Part shown: positions 1 to 11,609 of the stretch, piece after piece
Layout of the letters: every line of letters begins with the position of its first letter
Numbering within the stretch: the first letter of the stretch is position 1
NCBI GenBank assembly: GCA_024362935.1
Contig: JANCRA010000116.1
Coordinates: 1,362,501 to 1,426,500, forward strand
Source of the DNA: Setophaga petechia
Lineage: Eukaryota > Chordata > Aves > Passeriformes > Parulidae
Length of the DNA stretch: 64,000 nt
Direction of reading: 5' to 3'
The notes under the pieces: generated by a model
The model's database searches: none
Told to the model about the DNA's origin: nothing
What the model saw: the letters and a program-made list of their open reading frames with translations, nothing else
Program-made: the position numbers and the translations under genes

Positions 1-981
1 GGACCTTTCATCAGAACAGGCTTGTTGTGCTAATCCTGTCCAACTTCCAGGATTGATCCCTGCTTCAACTGGAGCACAACCCCACTACTGAAGAACTCCT
101 TATACTTTGTAATTAATTATTTCCCTTACAGGAAAAACCTCAAGGGCATTTCCAACGTGAATTCAGACTTAACAGATGGAAAAGCTCTCAGGTGTCAATT
201 TTTCAGATGAGTTTTTTACACATATGATCAGATCATCCCCTTTGCTATATCAAACAAAACAGGCCACTAAAAGATGTTTTTCTCACTTTCATTGCTCTTC
301 TTCAAAGTCTCCTCATTTTTAAACTGCTGCAGACTGGCAAACACCAGAGCTGGACATGTCCAGACTTACCCTGTCCTAGGGGGAGGTTTTCCACATCCAC
401 TAAAATCTCCTGTCTCATGGGTTTTCTCTCCTTTCTCTATATTTTATTACCTACAAATGTTAATCACTGAAGATCCTGTATTTCTCTCCCAGTCACTGGG
501 ATAAAAAAAAATAAATTACTGCAAGGGAACTAATAACCAACTCCTGTAAGCTCCACTGGAAGCACACTAATAGGAGAATTTTCCTTAAACACTTCAGGAC
601 TTACTTGCCTCATTTGTCCAGTATGTGCCATTATGCTTTTGCACAATTTTAGTTTCTAAATTAAATAGCATGCATTATTAAATCTAATATCTTGCAGAAG
701 CCTATTATCAACAGCTTTTATCAAATGAAAAGGGAGAGATGACATAGAGCCTAGTAATTATACGAGTGATCATAGTCCTCTTCAGACAACTGGGAATGAA
801 AAATATTCCAGCAGACCTGCTGGATTTACTACAAATTAAATGTCATACCAAAGCTGTTATGATTAAACAGCACTATTTGCTCCATCTTAACTCTAAAAAC
901 TACTGATTTGGGGTTGAAACCAACAAAAATTTTTAAAAATTCACAAATTTTGGAGTGGGTGGATTTGGTACCAGTACCTAC
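1..981 (-). other. ATRN intron 14, partial
   Basis: The sequence is AT-rich and unique-looking. I looked for the start of the lectin domain exon and saw none. No repeat family was recognised. Confidence 0.7.
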
Positions 982-1120
982 CTGGCAAAGCAATGCACTC
1001 CTGATTCCTGGGCTCCCACTGACAGTTCTGATCCATGGCACAGCTTTTACAACTTGTCTTTTTGTTACAGTAATAGGCAGGATTATCCTTAGGACAATTG
1101 TCATAGAGAGTAACAGGAAC
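982..1120 (-). CDS. ATRN: ATRN exon 14: third PSI-like module
   Basis: The 139-nt exon encodes [20 protein letters not shown], then [20 protein letters not shown] and ECIALP. This is the cysteine-rich segment directly before the C-type lectin domain of attractin. The acceptor is TATTTTAG and the donor is CCAG/GTAGG. The following lectin exon is not in the remaining 981 bases of the window. It leaves with one base of a split codon, expected to be Glu. Confidence 0.95.
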
Positions 1121-1634
1121 CTAAAATAAATAGCACAGGTGAGACTTTTTCTGATATCCAGCCATGTGGGTTTATAACAGCCATGATTACAACACTAATA
1201 TCACAGTCCAGCTCTACCAGGCAATTTATATATCCAAAAGCTGTGGAACTGAGCACAGCCTGGACTGGTTATCCAAGATACTCCCCCAAAACACTGCCTG
1301 ACATGTTTTCTGTACTAAAGCTTTTACAAGAGGGCTATTTTGTTTCTTCTAGGGAAAGCCCTATTGATATCAAACCCAAAATGTGATTGATGAATAATCA
1401 TACCACAGTGAAACCTCCAACTCCTGCCCTGCCCACAGCCATCCTCCTAAATTCCTTGTAAAATACCATGCAAAACCCTTGGATCAAATTGAAAAAATTC
1501 AAACATGTAGCACTTTTGAGCTAGATATGCACTGGGAATAACAAAACAGGGATCATAACACTGACAGATGGAAATGTGGACATTTGCTATTCCAAAGGGT
1601 ACATTTAAACCAGGGAAGTGTTAAGAGCCATTAC
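1121..1634 (-). other. ATRN intron 13
   Basis: Complete 514-bp intron with nothing recognisable inside apart from the splice sites. Confidence 0.85.
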
Positions 1635-1756
1635 CTGTTCCTCTGTGCAGTTGTTGTGTGCTGGGATACACTGGTCAGAACACCACTGACAGCTGTTTGT
1701 GTTGGCTGTGCAGCTGTAGCAGTCTGTAATCTGATCACATTTTTCATTGTCTACAG
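1635..1756 (-). CDS. ATRN: ATRN exon 13: second PSI module
   Basis: The 122-nt exon encodes [20 protein letters not shown], then [20 protein letters not shown]. The [20 protein letters not shown] pattern is a plexin-semaphorin-integrin (PSI) fold and almost identical to human ATRN. The acceptor is TTAATAG and the donor is GAACAG/GTAATG, and the exon ends on a codon boundary. Confidence 0.96.
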
Positions 1757-2899
1757 CTATTAAAGAAAAAAACCTGCATGACCAAAAACAGGCATTTCCT
1801 GACAGAGCTCTAAGAACTTGATTATTTACAGCAAAAGACACAACCAAATAGCAGTGCCTGTAGATTTTCTGTTAGCAACTAAAATCAGGTACTTTCATGC
1901 ATTTGAACTGATAGAAGATTGCTTTTATTTACAGCACCAATCATTTTTAGTGCCCAAGGAGCCCCAAAACACCACCAGAAAATAATGCACCAAGACATGG
2001 AGGCACATGGACTGAGGCACGTTAATGCCCAGGGAAGTGATGGCACAGGATACCACAGGGACAGTGCCCATCCCCAGCACAGGCCCATCCTCCTGCAAGC
2101 CTGCCTTTCAACTGGAGCATTTTCATGTGAAGTTTCAACTTTTCATTCATCTTTCCAATTATTTATTGCCTGTATTTTGTGAAAATTTACTGTGCATTGG
2201 GAGCCCAGCAAGGCAAGGTCCCCTTACATCAGTTTCTATTAAATAATTAAAGGCTGCACATCTGTTACAGAATCAAGGGCTGTATAATGAATGTATCAGG
2301 ATAAAGTTGTTTAAAATTATCCTAAGGGGAAACACAGGAATCAGGCCTTAAAACAATAATTCATTTTATCTGCCTCTACACATAGAATCATAGAATCCCA
2401 GAATGGTTTGGGTTGGAAGGGACCTTAAAGATCATCTGGTACCAACCCCCTGCCAAAAAAACAAATTAACTTTTCCTAAAGCAGTATCCCTGCTGCCTTT
2501 TTTGAAGAGTACAGGATAACTCCATCAGATCTAGATGCCCTTCCCTGCCCCGTGGTGCTCTTCAGCCAGTTCTTGGCTCTCACAACATCAATTCTTGGAG
2601 TAAACATTTACAGCATGATGGTCTGGGCCTGGTCCCTGCCTGGGGATGCTTGTTAGGGACAGAAAAGCAAGTACAAGCAGCAGGGCAGGAAAAAGATCTC
2701 ATGAACAAGCAGGTTCAGGAGCAGGAGACAGAAACACCTCCCCATCCCCATGACCCTTGGCCAGAGGAAGGGCTCCCAGGACACAGCCCCCGTGTAAACC
2801 TGACCTTGGAACAGCACACAATTAACACAGCAGGAGTTCAGAAGGAGAAAAGGCCTGCACACCTCTCAGAACAGGGAACACAAAGAAGGGGACACCTAC
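1757..2899 (-). other. ATRN intron 12
   Basis: Complete intron. It holds one CR1 tail fragment near 2381-2455 and otherwise no recognised element. Confidence 0.85.
2381..2455 (-). mobile_element. CR1 LINE 3' tail fragment
   Basis: The segment starts with tandem 'atagaatc' units followed by the complement of the avian CR1 3' end ('ggtttgggttggaaggga', 'ccttaaagatcatct'). The element therefore runs on the minus strand. Only about 75 bp can be followed. Confidence 0.85.
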
Positions 2900-3120
2900 C
2901 TGGCTTGGGAGGACAGTCTTCAAAGACCTTTTGCTGCTGCTCCAGTGTTGCATTTTCCCAGGGCAGGCAGCGGGGAGGGCGCGGAGCCCACACACACCTG
3001 AGCCCGGGGCCAGCCCCCAGGCAGGACGACTCGTTGCCAAAAGCCTCACATCTCTCAGGTGTGAACTTCAGGATGTCACTCAGGAGGAGGCTGTTGAAGC
3101 CTCCAAACACATACATGGTG
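2900..3120 (-). CDS. ATRN: ATRN exon 12: Kelch blade 6 and first PSI module
   Basis: The 221-nt exon begins TMYVFGGFNSLLLSDILKF, the last Kelch blade. It continues into a PSI-type cysteine-rich segment with ERCEAFGNESSCLGAGPG and RCVWAPRPPRCLPW. The NES and NAT sequons are visible. The second half has drifted from mammalian ATRN more than the blade has. The acceptor is TTGTCCAG and the donor is AAGCCAG/GTAGG. It leaves with one base that completes Ala in exon 13. Confidence 0.94.
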
Positions 3121-4588
3121 CTGGACAACATGGAAGCAAAGAGAGAAAAGCTCACAGCTGTTTTCATGGACAGAGCACTGCTCCAGTAAATGGGATTTAA
3201 GGTCTGAGAGAAGTGTTTTATTACATGCCAGCATATATAAATCCAAATAAATAGCTCTTGGTTAAGGGAGGCACTAAAGAAAAGGTCAGACAAATTTCAC
3301 TGTTTCAGAGAAGCCAGAGAGACTCAACACAGAGTCAAAGCTACTCAAGGTCATCAACCAATCTTACCTGCCAGCCAAAACTTCAAGGGGACCTGATCAA
3401 CACTATTATACATAAAATGCCAAAAAATGTGGGATCCTCCTGTAATCCACTCTCGCAAGACACAGAGGAAGGCTAAAAACTGGGGAGATTCTACCATAGC
3501 ATTAAACCAGAGTTCAGAAACTGTGACAAAACAATTTGTTGCTGTCACTCTCTCTGCTCCTCTGTGAGAAAACCACACTTTGCATGGCTGGTAACAACTG
3601 AGCAGAGTCATTGTGTCAACTAAAGAACCCAAAAGAACCCCCAAACAAGTAATATTTTGTACAGAGAGGAGTGGGGATTTCAAACCTCCTTCAGTATGCC
3701 AGCTGCACCAGAAAAAACATTAAATTTTAACAGTTACACAAAAACGGCGCACAAAAATTCTGTGTGCATCTGTGTCTGTCAATGCACCTTTAAAAATACG
3801 GTGGAGAAGGGCCAAGGCAGCTGAAAAGAGAAGTTCTGGTTAAATCATAAATAGTTTTATTATGATTTTCATTCTATTTTGGAACTTCTAGGAAATAAAT
3901 TTCTCAAACTTGGTTGCACTGATCCAGTAACAGCTGTTCATGTGGAAGCAGGGATATCACTGCAGTCTGTAAGGCTTAACAGCCAAAATCTCACCTAAGA
4001 TTTCACCCAAATACTGAACATCACGTGCCTGGGGAAGAGCAGCCCCACAGGAAAAGGTGTGTAAAGTGAAACACGGCCAAATTTTAAAAAGCACGGGGAA
4101 ACTCAGATTTGGAAATAAATGTTGTCAGCGGAGCTAAGAAAGAAGTGTGAAATACATTGAAATGCACAATTATTAAATAACAAAAAAAATATAAATAAAA
4201 ATATATAAATAATGACAAAAAATCAAATTATTGAAAAACCTAAGTGAGCTGGGACAGTTTAGCTCATTAAAGAAGGGCTGATAGGAACAGGTGAATACTA
4301 AAGACATTACAAGAGTGAAGATCTGAATGGTTTGGGTGGGAAGGAACCTTAAATCCCACCTCTTTCCACTCCTGTGATGGGCATGGACACCTTCCACTAG
4401 GCCAGGCTGCTCCACACCCCATCCAACCTGGCCTGGGACCCCTCCAGGGATGGGGCAGCCCAAAGCTCCATGGGCAAGAGGGTTTGTGCCAGACCCTCAG
4501 CCTGTGCTGCAGTTCCTCATCCAGTCGTGCCCATTCCCTACAGAACACCTGTGCCCTCACCTGTTGGACAGAACACCTGTGCCCTCAC
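3121..4588 (-). other. ATRN intron 11
   Basis: The donor end carries a short tandem duplication of the splice site, followed about 10 bp further by a CR1 fragment (4325-4530). The remainder (3121-4320) is AT-rich and contains nothing I recognise. Confidence 0.85.
4325..4530 (-). mobile_element. CR1 LINE fragment
   Basis: This is the complement of the CR1 3' region: 'ggtttgggtgggaaggaa', then a 'ggcatggacaccttccacta' block and a 'ccatccaacctggcctggga' block. It lies just inside the intron next to the exon 11 donor. Confidence 0.85.
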
Positions 4589-4594
4589 CTGTTG
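4540..4594 (-). repeat. Two-copy direct repeat containing the exon 11 donor site
   Basis: Two identical 27-bp blocks, 4540-4566 and 4568-4594, have a period of 28. In the gene's direction each reads CAACAG/GTGAGGGCACAG and on. The copy at 4568-4594 includes the true exon end (last six exon bases) and donor, and the other is an intact decoy donor 28 bp into the intron. Confidence 0.95.
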
Positions 4595-4673
4595 TAGAGC
4601 ACAGCAGAGTGCCCAAACCTGTTGACATCATGGTGCAGAGCCGGGCGAGGCAGCACAGACCATCGATCACAGG
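4589..4673 (-). CDS. ATRN: ATRN exon 11: Kelch blade 5-6 junction
   Basis: This 85-nt exon is too short for ORF scanning and was found by reading the minus strand. It encodes CDRWSVLPRPALHHDVNRFG and then HSAVLYN. The acceptor is CTTGCAG and the donor is CAACAG/GTGAGGG. It enters with CC, completing Ala, and leaves with AG, completing Ser of NST in exon 12. The exon fills exactly the gap between exons 10 and 12. Its last six bases and the first intron bases are tandemly duplicated just downstream. Confidence 0.94.
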
Positions 4674-4789
4674 CTGCAAGTGACAAAAGCCATGTCAGAA
4701 ATGTTTCTCTGGACAATGAAAACACAATTCACACAGCAGTTTCTTCCTGAGAGATCCCCAGGAATCTGAGATCCTTCAGCAAAGGCCCT

Positions 4790-5100
4790 GAGGAGCTCGA
4801 GTGGCCCCAGGCCAGGGCAGGGACAGAGCTGGGAAGGGGCTGCAGAATCCCTGAGGAGCTGGGCAGGGGCTGCAGAATCCCTGAGGAGCTGGGCAGGGGC
4901 TGCAGAATCAATCCCTGAGGAGCTGGGCAGGGGCTGCAGAATCCCTGAGGAGCTGGGCAGGGGCTGCAGAATCCCTGAGGAGCTGGGCAGGGGCTCAGCC
5001 TGGAGCAAAGGAGGCTCAGGGGGCCCTTGTGGCTCTGCACAGCTCCTGCCAGGAGGGCACAGCCGGGGGTTGGGCCCTGCTCCAGGGAACAGGACAAGAA
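4790..5100 (+). mobile_element. CR1 LINE fragment with internal tandem repeat
   Basis: Plus-oriented CR1 segment, recognised from the 'ggagcaaaggaggctcaggg' block and the downstream 'cctgccaggagggcacagcc' block, both shared with the copies near 36000 and 47200. It includes a run of about five 30-bp units. Confidence 0.75.
4835..4995 (+). repeat. 30-bp tandem repeat inside CR1
   Basis: The unit contains 'ctgaggagctgggcagggg' followed by 'ctgcagaatcc' and is repeated about five times, with one unit lengthened by 'aatc'. The same unit recurs inside the CR1 copies near 35810-35995 and 47255-47320. Confidence 0.9.
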
Positions 5101-7721
5101 TAAACAGCTTTTCCTCCTTTACTAGTAGATTTTTCACCATGTAACAAGTTCTGGTTTTATCTGTTTATACATGAATTATCTGTAGTTTTGCCCCAAACCA
5201 GTATCACTGAGAACAGAGGCTTATCTTTTTTTTTTACTTTTTCCATTGCCATTATGTTCCTAGAGGGCAGATATCCATGTTTTTAAAAATATTTTTCACT
5301 CATCATAGCTTAAAGATTTGTGGCTGTTTTTCTCTTTTAATACAATATTAGATTATTCCATCTTTTTCTATTAGCATAAAATTTGTAAGTTCTGCTTCAT
5401 TTTTCACTTGGTTTCTCAGGTAATTTTTTTCTTTGGGCAGCATGGGAGAAAAAAAAACAAATTAAGAAACATCTAACCCACTGAGCAAAGGAACAGAAGT
5501 AGGAAAAGTCAGTGCAATTCATAACAGTTAAACTTCATAAAGAGAATGGATCACCTTGGGGGCCAATATCCCAGAGGCACTTGGATGCAATTTATGCAAT
5601 TAAGACAGAAAAGTCAATCCTCTGTGAAGATCTACAGGGCTCTCAAATACTCCTAAGACACTTTAATATGAGATAGAACCATCGAGTAGTGGACTGACAG
5701 AAAGCCCACAAACCAAGCTAGTCCATGGATAAACTGAAAGGGCAAAGTAAAACCAAGTTTTATTTTTTTACTAAATTTAATTGGAGAATTGTTGGATGAA
5801 ACAACAGATGCAGAGCAATTTTGTTCAAGAACGCTGATAAAAAAAGACAGAAGACACAAATTTAGTACTTTGATAAATTGTGAATTTAGAATTTATTTTT
5901 ACATGTCATTTGCTCCATCTTCAAAAAATTTAACCTAACCCAGCACCACTCCCAAGTTAAATATGACAGTTCCAATTTTTAATAGAAGACTTCAGAAAAA
6001 GTGGACAGCAATTCGCAAATTTTTAGCCATCAAGTTGTATGCCATGTGAGGCCAAGAAACATGTTTTTCTAGATTAATAGAAGGCCTGGAATATTTTGGT
6101 TTTTAAGCTTCTATGCCATTTTTAACCAGAGATCAAATATTGGAGAAACCAAGTAATTCTGAGACTACCAAGAATCTTCTCCTTCCTGACTTAACCTAAA
6201 ACCTACAACGTTGGGATTTATGAAATGCACCGTTCAAACAGAACATAGCTACAAAAACATCCAGCCTCCCCCTGGGCTTGTCATCAGAATCAGAATTTTC
6301 ATGGGGTAAATAGAAGAGTTTTCTTTTCTTTTCTGTGGGGAGAAAAGATCCATTTAAAAGCAGCACCTTTCCCTAAGTAGCAGGTGGAGCATGAAGTGAG
6401 GCATTTTTCCACACAAAGCTGCTGCAGAGCAGCAAACTTTGGCCAAGGCCAGAGAAACCAATTTGGGGGATAGGAAGAGCTAATTGGCCATTTCAGTGTG
6501 CAGAAAACAGGGAAAATACTGAGAGACAGCTCTGCCCAAGTGCTCACCCAACCCACATGTCAAGAGTCCAAAGGCTCGTCCTGAGAATGGAGAATAACAC
6601 AGGCACACGGCTGGACTGTCACCCTGAAACCTCCCCAAACCAGGCAGCACCTGCACAACCTGAATTCAATATGCCCCAAGCTGGTCAAGGAGAGCATAAG
6701 AGACAAGAAGCAGTCAAGAATTTTTATTGCTCACCCCCAGCACACATCTCAGTGCAAGCTGTTAGCATTGCCCCACACAGAAAAAAGGTTTTATGTCCTT
6801 CCAATACTCAGTGCATGTGCTCTGATTACTTGGAAATTTGAGGAGGGAAAACCAGAAAAAATTGATGATGTAAATAAAATTAGTTACTACCAAAATAAGC
6901 TTTAAAGACAAAGGTTATGGAGAAGACCTGAGTTTGAAGCATTTGTTTCAGATTGGATTTAATTCCACTTCTCCCCAGTCCTCCAACCATCACTGTGACC
7001 ATTAATCAAGCATGATGGCTAATCACGAAGATGTAAAAAATCAGTAAACCAGGCAGAGAGCACACTATAAAAGTAGGGAATAAAGACAATTATTAAGCCT
7101 GTTCACTGAAGGCTCTCAGTACCAACTGGCCTTGCCTTTGAACATCGAGGGTCAGATAACAGGGGTCATATGGGATAACTCCCACAGAGACCAACAGGAG
7201 CACAACCAGGGGCACGAATTACTGCAGAGATCATGCATGAAGAACCACTGAAAAGGAATTTCTGCTGTGCCACAAGTGATGGGCACCACCCTAATGCCTT
7301 CCTAGTCACTTGGAAATGGAAATCATGCACAATGGCTCCTGCAATGAAGAGAACAGAAGTGGCCTCATTCCTGGGGGGAAAAAAAGAAAAAGCTGCTCCT
7401 TTCAGGCTGAGAATCTCTTCTCTAAGGAATGAGGGGACTCAGGAACACCTCTCACCCACAATGTGAGGCAAAACCAATGCAAGTTCCCACACATGAGTGA
7501 ATATCTGGTAAGAACTGGGGACGTCAACTACATCACTCATGTCATGTAACATGTTACCTAAACCTGAACATCCTTACTGGCATATTTTGTCAAATTAATG
7601 CAATTTGTGTTTTACACCTGACAGAGGGTTCAATAGGTCAGGTCAGATAGCAGAATGCAGAAAGAAAAATTTATCGCAGTTTCCATCAAAGTTTAAAAAA
7701 ATCAAACTGTTTATGACTGCC

Positions 7722-7850
7722 ACAGAATGACAAAATACTCTGGGCTGGATGGCACCTTAAAACAATCTCATTTCAGCTCTGAGCCATGGGCAGGAACACC
7801 TTCCACTAGACCAGGCTGCTCCAAGCCCCATCCAACCTGGTCAAATAACT
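7722..7850 (-). mobile_element. CR1 LINE fragment, diverged
   Basis: Complement of the CR1 3' region, recognised by 'ggcaggaacaccttccacta' and 'gctgctccaagccccatcca'. It is more diverged than other copies in the window. Confidence 0.75.
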
Positions 7851-8449
7851 CATTTTAACACCTAAATTTTAAAAAAATGTAAATAAAGCTAGCTAGGAGC
7901 ATACAAAGATTCCAGAGGGATGTAGCTAGAAATCACAGGAGGCACAGTGGAATGACTGCTATAACACAGAGCAAAAGGGCACAAGGATACCAAACCCTGA
8001 TGGCCTAAGTATTCACTTGCATTTTCCTCTCACAAACCAGGAGTGAGATCTTGGTGGACAGTCACTTGGATATTTCAGGTTTACAGGATTATTTCAGGGA
8101 AGCCACATTTAGGGCATTCTGAGAGCAAAAGGTGAACGTCACAGTACAGAGTGGCATTTTTCCCTAGTGTGAATTATCTGTGTATGTACCCTCTGATGTA
8201 ATTTCACCTCTTCCTTCCTTGCTCTTCTTAAACTCAGTCTCGGGAATCCAAATCCACAAATAAATGCTGCCCTCTCCTGGCCACTGAAACTCGGCAAGTC
8301 CAACCTAATAACTTGGCTTCATGATTGAAGAAAGCAGTGCACTGCACAGCTGGAGTTTCAGCAGGGTCTAGTGCTTGTAACTGTCCTAAGAACTCGAATT
8401 TTTGACCCATCATAGATTAAAACACAATGAAAAGATCAGAACAGATTTA

Positions 8450-8735
8450 TGGCTGAGGTAGCAGGACAGGAAACAGCCTCAAGTTGGGCCAGGGAAGATG
8501 TAGATTAGGTATCAGGAAGTATTTTTTCATACAGAGGGTTGCAAAACACTGGAATAAGCTGCTTAGAGTAGTGATGGAATCACCATCTCTGGAAGTGTTC
8601 AAATAACATGTGGATGTGGCACCTAAGGACACGGTTTAGTGGTGAAAATGGTGGTGCTGGGTTGCCAGTTGGACTTGGTGATCTTAAAGGTTTTTTCCAC
8701 CCTTAATGACTTCCATGGTTTTATGATTCTCTATC
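8450..8735 (+). mobile_element. CR1 LINE fragment, old
   Basis: Plus-oriented CR1 3' region, including the 'tggaatcaccatctctgga' and 'ttggacttggtgatcttaaa' blocks and the terminal 'ggttttatgattct'. Many substitutions suggest an older insertion. Confidence 0.75.
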
Positions 8736-9007
8736 AATATGCAGTTTAAAACCTCATTTTGAATGCCCAAGGTTGTGCATAAACTGTCAACAAAGGAACT
8801 GCTGCTGTCTGTAATTGGAAATCACTGCCCCTCACGTGCCTGGAATTCTGCAGCAAGGTCAGGAGCTGCTCCTGACTGCAGCTCCGTGTGCCCTGCAGCA
8901 GCTGGGACAACACTCCCACCATGAACCAGCATCCTGAGACAAACTGAGGACAGCTCCCAGGAACAGCCAAGGCCTGGGGCTTTGTGAGTGTTTCTGCGAG
9001 AGCTCAC

Positions 9008-9162
9008 CGATATCGTAGGCCATGAAATCCGAAGAGAAGCACTTGGCCCCGTGGCTCATGGAGGTGTCGTTGTGAGTGTTCCCTCCAAACACCAGCATGG
9101 TGCCACTGACGATCACAGCCGTGTGCAGGTAGCGGAAGAACCGGCTGTCTTTGAGAATGGTC
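9008..9162 (-). CDS. ATRN: ATRN exon 10: Kelch blade 5
   Basis: The 155-nt exon encodes TILKDSRFFRYLHTAVIVSG, then TMLVFGGNTHNDTSMSHGAK and CFSSDFMAYDI. It is virtually identical to human ATRN in this part. LVFGGNTHND is the blade's double-glycine motif and contains an NDT sequon. The acceptor is TTCTGAAG and the donor is ATCG/GTGAGC. It is followed by a 4.3-kb intron. Confidence 0.96.
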
Positions 9163-9779
9163 CTTCAGAAACAAAAACGTGTCTGTTAATGAGACTGCTG
9201 AGTACCTGGCAAAGGCAAAACACTCCATAAATCCAAGCTGAAGAACACTTTGAGGGCGAGGATAATATCTAACTACTTTTCCTAATGAGCTGATTAACAA
9301 TTACATTCCACATTGTTCAATTCCACCTGTAATTTCATTCTCATCTTTCCACTTGCTTAGCCAATTTATAGGAGAAATACACCTATGAGAGACTCTTTCC
9401 AAAGCTATGGATCTTCAAATCATCAGGTCTTTCCCTAGGGATTCCCAAGATTTCACACTTGTCTTTTGAACATAGTCAGTCAGGGAGGACTCCAATATTT
9501 TGTAGTAATTCTGCTTTTACAGTAACACAAAGAAGTCTTTCACACGGGGCAGCATCTCTGCTCACAACTAAATATTCTATTTTAAGGAGATCTCTACAGC
9601 TCCTGAAAACAAAGCCCTAGAGGTTAATACCTGCACAACATGCTGGCTCATCAGAGACCAAATCATGGGAAGCACTAATAAACTCACCACCAATCTCAAC
9701 TTCCAGCAGTAGGACGGATGGCACTGAACACAGAGGGTCATCTTTTGGAGGATTCTCCTACTTTTCTGAGAGGATTTGT

Positions 9780-10312
9780 GTTGAAGGAGGGGGAACTCTG
9801 TCCCTGTGCCCTCCCTCAGGTGAGAGCCCACCTGCAGAGCTGCCCCAGCCCTGGGCCAACAGCAGGAGGACGTGGAGCTGCTGGAGAGAGCCCAGAGGAG
9901 GCCCCAGAGCTGCTGCAGGGCTGGAGCCCCTCTGCTCTGGAGCCAGGCTGGCAGAGCTGGGAATGTTCCCCTGGAGAAGGGAAGGCTCCAGGCAGAGCTC
10001 AGAGCCCCTGGCAGGGCCTGCAGGGGCTCCAGGAGAGCTGCAGAGGGACTGGGGACAAGGGACAGAGGGACAGCACCCAGGGAATGGCTCCCACTGGGAA
10101 AGGGGAGATTGGGCTGGGATCTTGGCAAGGAATTCCTGCCTGGCAGGGTGGGCAGGGGCTGGGCTGGAATTCCCAGAGCAGCTGGGGCTGCCCCTGGATC
10201 CCTGGCAGTGCCCAAGGCCAGGTTGGACATTGGGGCTGGGAGCACCTGGGATAGCAAAAAGTGTCCCTGCCATGGCAGGGGTGGGATGGGTTGAGTTTTA
10301 AGGTCCCTTCCA
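9780..10312 (+). mobile_element. CR1 LINE fragment
   Basis: About 530 bp of plus-oriented CR1. It runs from a 'gggggaactctgtccctgtg' block through the 'aatgttcccctggagaagg' block to the 'ttttaaggtcccttccac' end. It is very similar to the copies at 22.3, 26.6, 42.1 and 43.8 kb, indicating a recently active subfamily. Confidence 0.9.
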
Positions 10313-10339
10313 CTAGGGGACATCAAGTTGAGAGTGTGG

Positions 10340-10442
10340 TTGACACACCTGAGGGACAGGATTTGTTCCAGAGGAACCTGGAAGAGCTCCAGAAGAGGGT
10401 CTATAGGAAGCTCATGAGATTTAACAAGGAAGAGAGGGCCTA
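10340..10442 (+). mobile_element. CR1 LINE fragment, more 5' region
   Basis: The 'gaacctggaagagctccag' and 'aagctcatgagatttaaca' blocks match a more 5' part of CR1, yet they lie after the 3' end of the neighbouring copy. This is therefore a separate insertion fragment. Confidence 0.6.
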
Positions 10443-11425
10443 AATCACTCAAGAATACAAGAAAGAGTCAATGACACAAAAAAAAGGCAGAGATAGAGAT
10501 GAAGAGACAGTCCTACACTCTCCACTTGTTCATCAGGGCTTGCCAGACTGACAAAATAAATGTGCCAAAATAAAACTGGTGCTGCAGGAGTTTGGAAGAA
10601 CAATGTCACATTTGTTACGTTTCTGCCTACTCAGCCAGATTTGCCAACTGCATGGCTGAAGTGGAAGATCAAATAAATCCAGAGAGGAAGTGGGGTTATT
10701 TCTGTGTATACAACTGAGTGGGAAGGAGGGGGGCTGGAAATTAGTCACTCATTATCCTCCTCATCAGTACAGACTCACAAACAGATGTTGCAGAAACACA
10801 AGCTATTTTAACACCCAATAAGAGATGCAGTGACTCAAATTTACATGTGTTAGCCCACAAGACAGTCAGGAGCCTTTAGAATCAACATTAAGAAAAACAC
10901 AGAATTAAGAAAAACATATTTCATCTCTGTTGCTCCAGGCTGAGAAGTGTGGCTATAGCTTTTTAATAAAATTCACCTTTTGGCAGCAACAAATCACAAA
11001 AGATTTCAGCTTAAGAAATGAACATTTCAAGCAGTTACAGAGCCAGAAGAAAACAGGGTTATAATAGAAATTCTTTCACAGTCTTAACTGTAGAATGGAT
11101 TATCACTCGCTTGACTGCAGTAACTGCACTAATATGCACAGGCTGTATGGCTAGCAAGAAAAAAACATCAAATATTTTTCTTTTCAGACTGAATCAAACA
11201 ATAGGTTAAAATGGATTTCTTGGCTTGTTCACAGCCTTGATTATATTGATTATATCGTTCTCTATTTGTAAGGGGACATAGAAACAGGAGATCCAAGAGC
11301 ACAGTGTCTATCCTGAATTCAGGTAGATATAAACCACTGTACCCTCATCAAATACCCATCCTCTTGTTCACTACAAACAAAACTGACAGGGCAGTCAACG
11401 GGAAAAAGACAGAAGAACAACTTAC

Positions 11426-11609
11426 CACATGCGGGAATCCACTTCATACTTGTAGAGATCATCTGCCAGCCTGTACTTGTTGGCACTGAAGGCCTTGTAG
11501 CCCCCGTGGATATAGATTGATCTTGTGTTTGGATCATACACACTGCTGTGACCGTATCCTCCTTGCACCAGAGCTCCGCTCGTCTGCAAGATGCTCCAGG
11601 TATTTGTCA
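11426..11609 (-). CDS. ATRN: ATRN exon 9: Kelch blade 4
   Basis: The 184-nt exon encodes TNTWSILQTSGALVQGGYGH, then SSVYDPNTRSIYIHGGYKAF and SANKYRLADDLYKYEVDSRM. GGYGHSSVYD and IHGGYKAF are Kelch blade hallmarks and are nearly invariant in attractins. The KAFSANKYRLADDLY stretch separates ATRN from ATRNL1. The acceptor is TTTTTCAG and the donor is ATGTG/GTAAG. The last two bases complete Trp with exon 10. Confidence 0.96.

Larger units (their letters stand above)
4674..9007 (-). other. ATRN intron 10
   Basis: Complete 4.3-kb intron containing a CR1 fragment with an internal tandem repeat (4790-5100), a short CR1 (7722-7850) and an older CR1 (8450-8735). The stretches 5100-7700 and 7850-8440 are AT-rich unique sequence without recognised features. 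Confidence 0.85.
9163..11425 (-). other. ATRN intron 9
   Basis: Complete intron with a CR1 block at 9780-10440. The flanks 9163-9780 and 10440-11425 contain nothing recognised. Confidence 0.85.

Noticed and set aside
9577..10452. Open frames of 100-290 codons in CR1-rich blocks (also near 22.3, 26.5, 31, 35.1-36.2, 42 and 47 kb)
   Set aside because: They are chance frames across GC-rich non-coding 3' parts of CR1 elements. They recur in several frames and both strands and resemble no reverse transcriptase.
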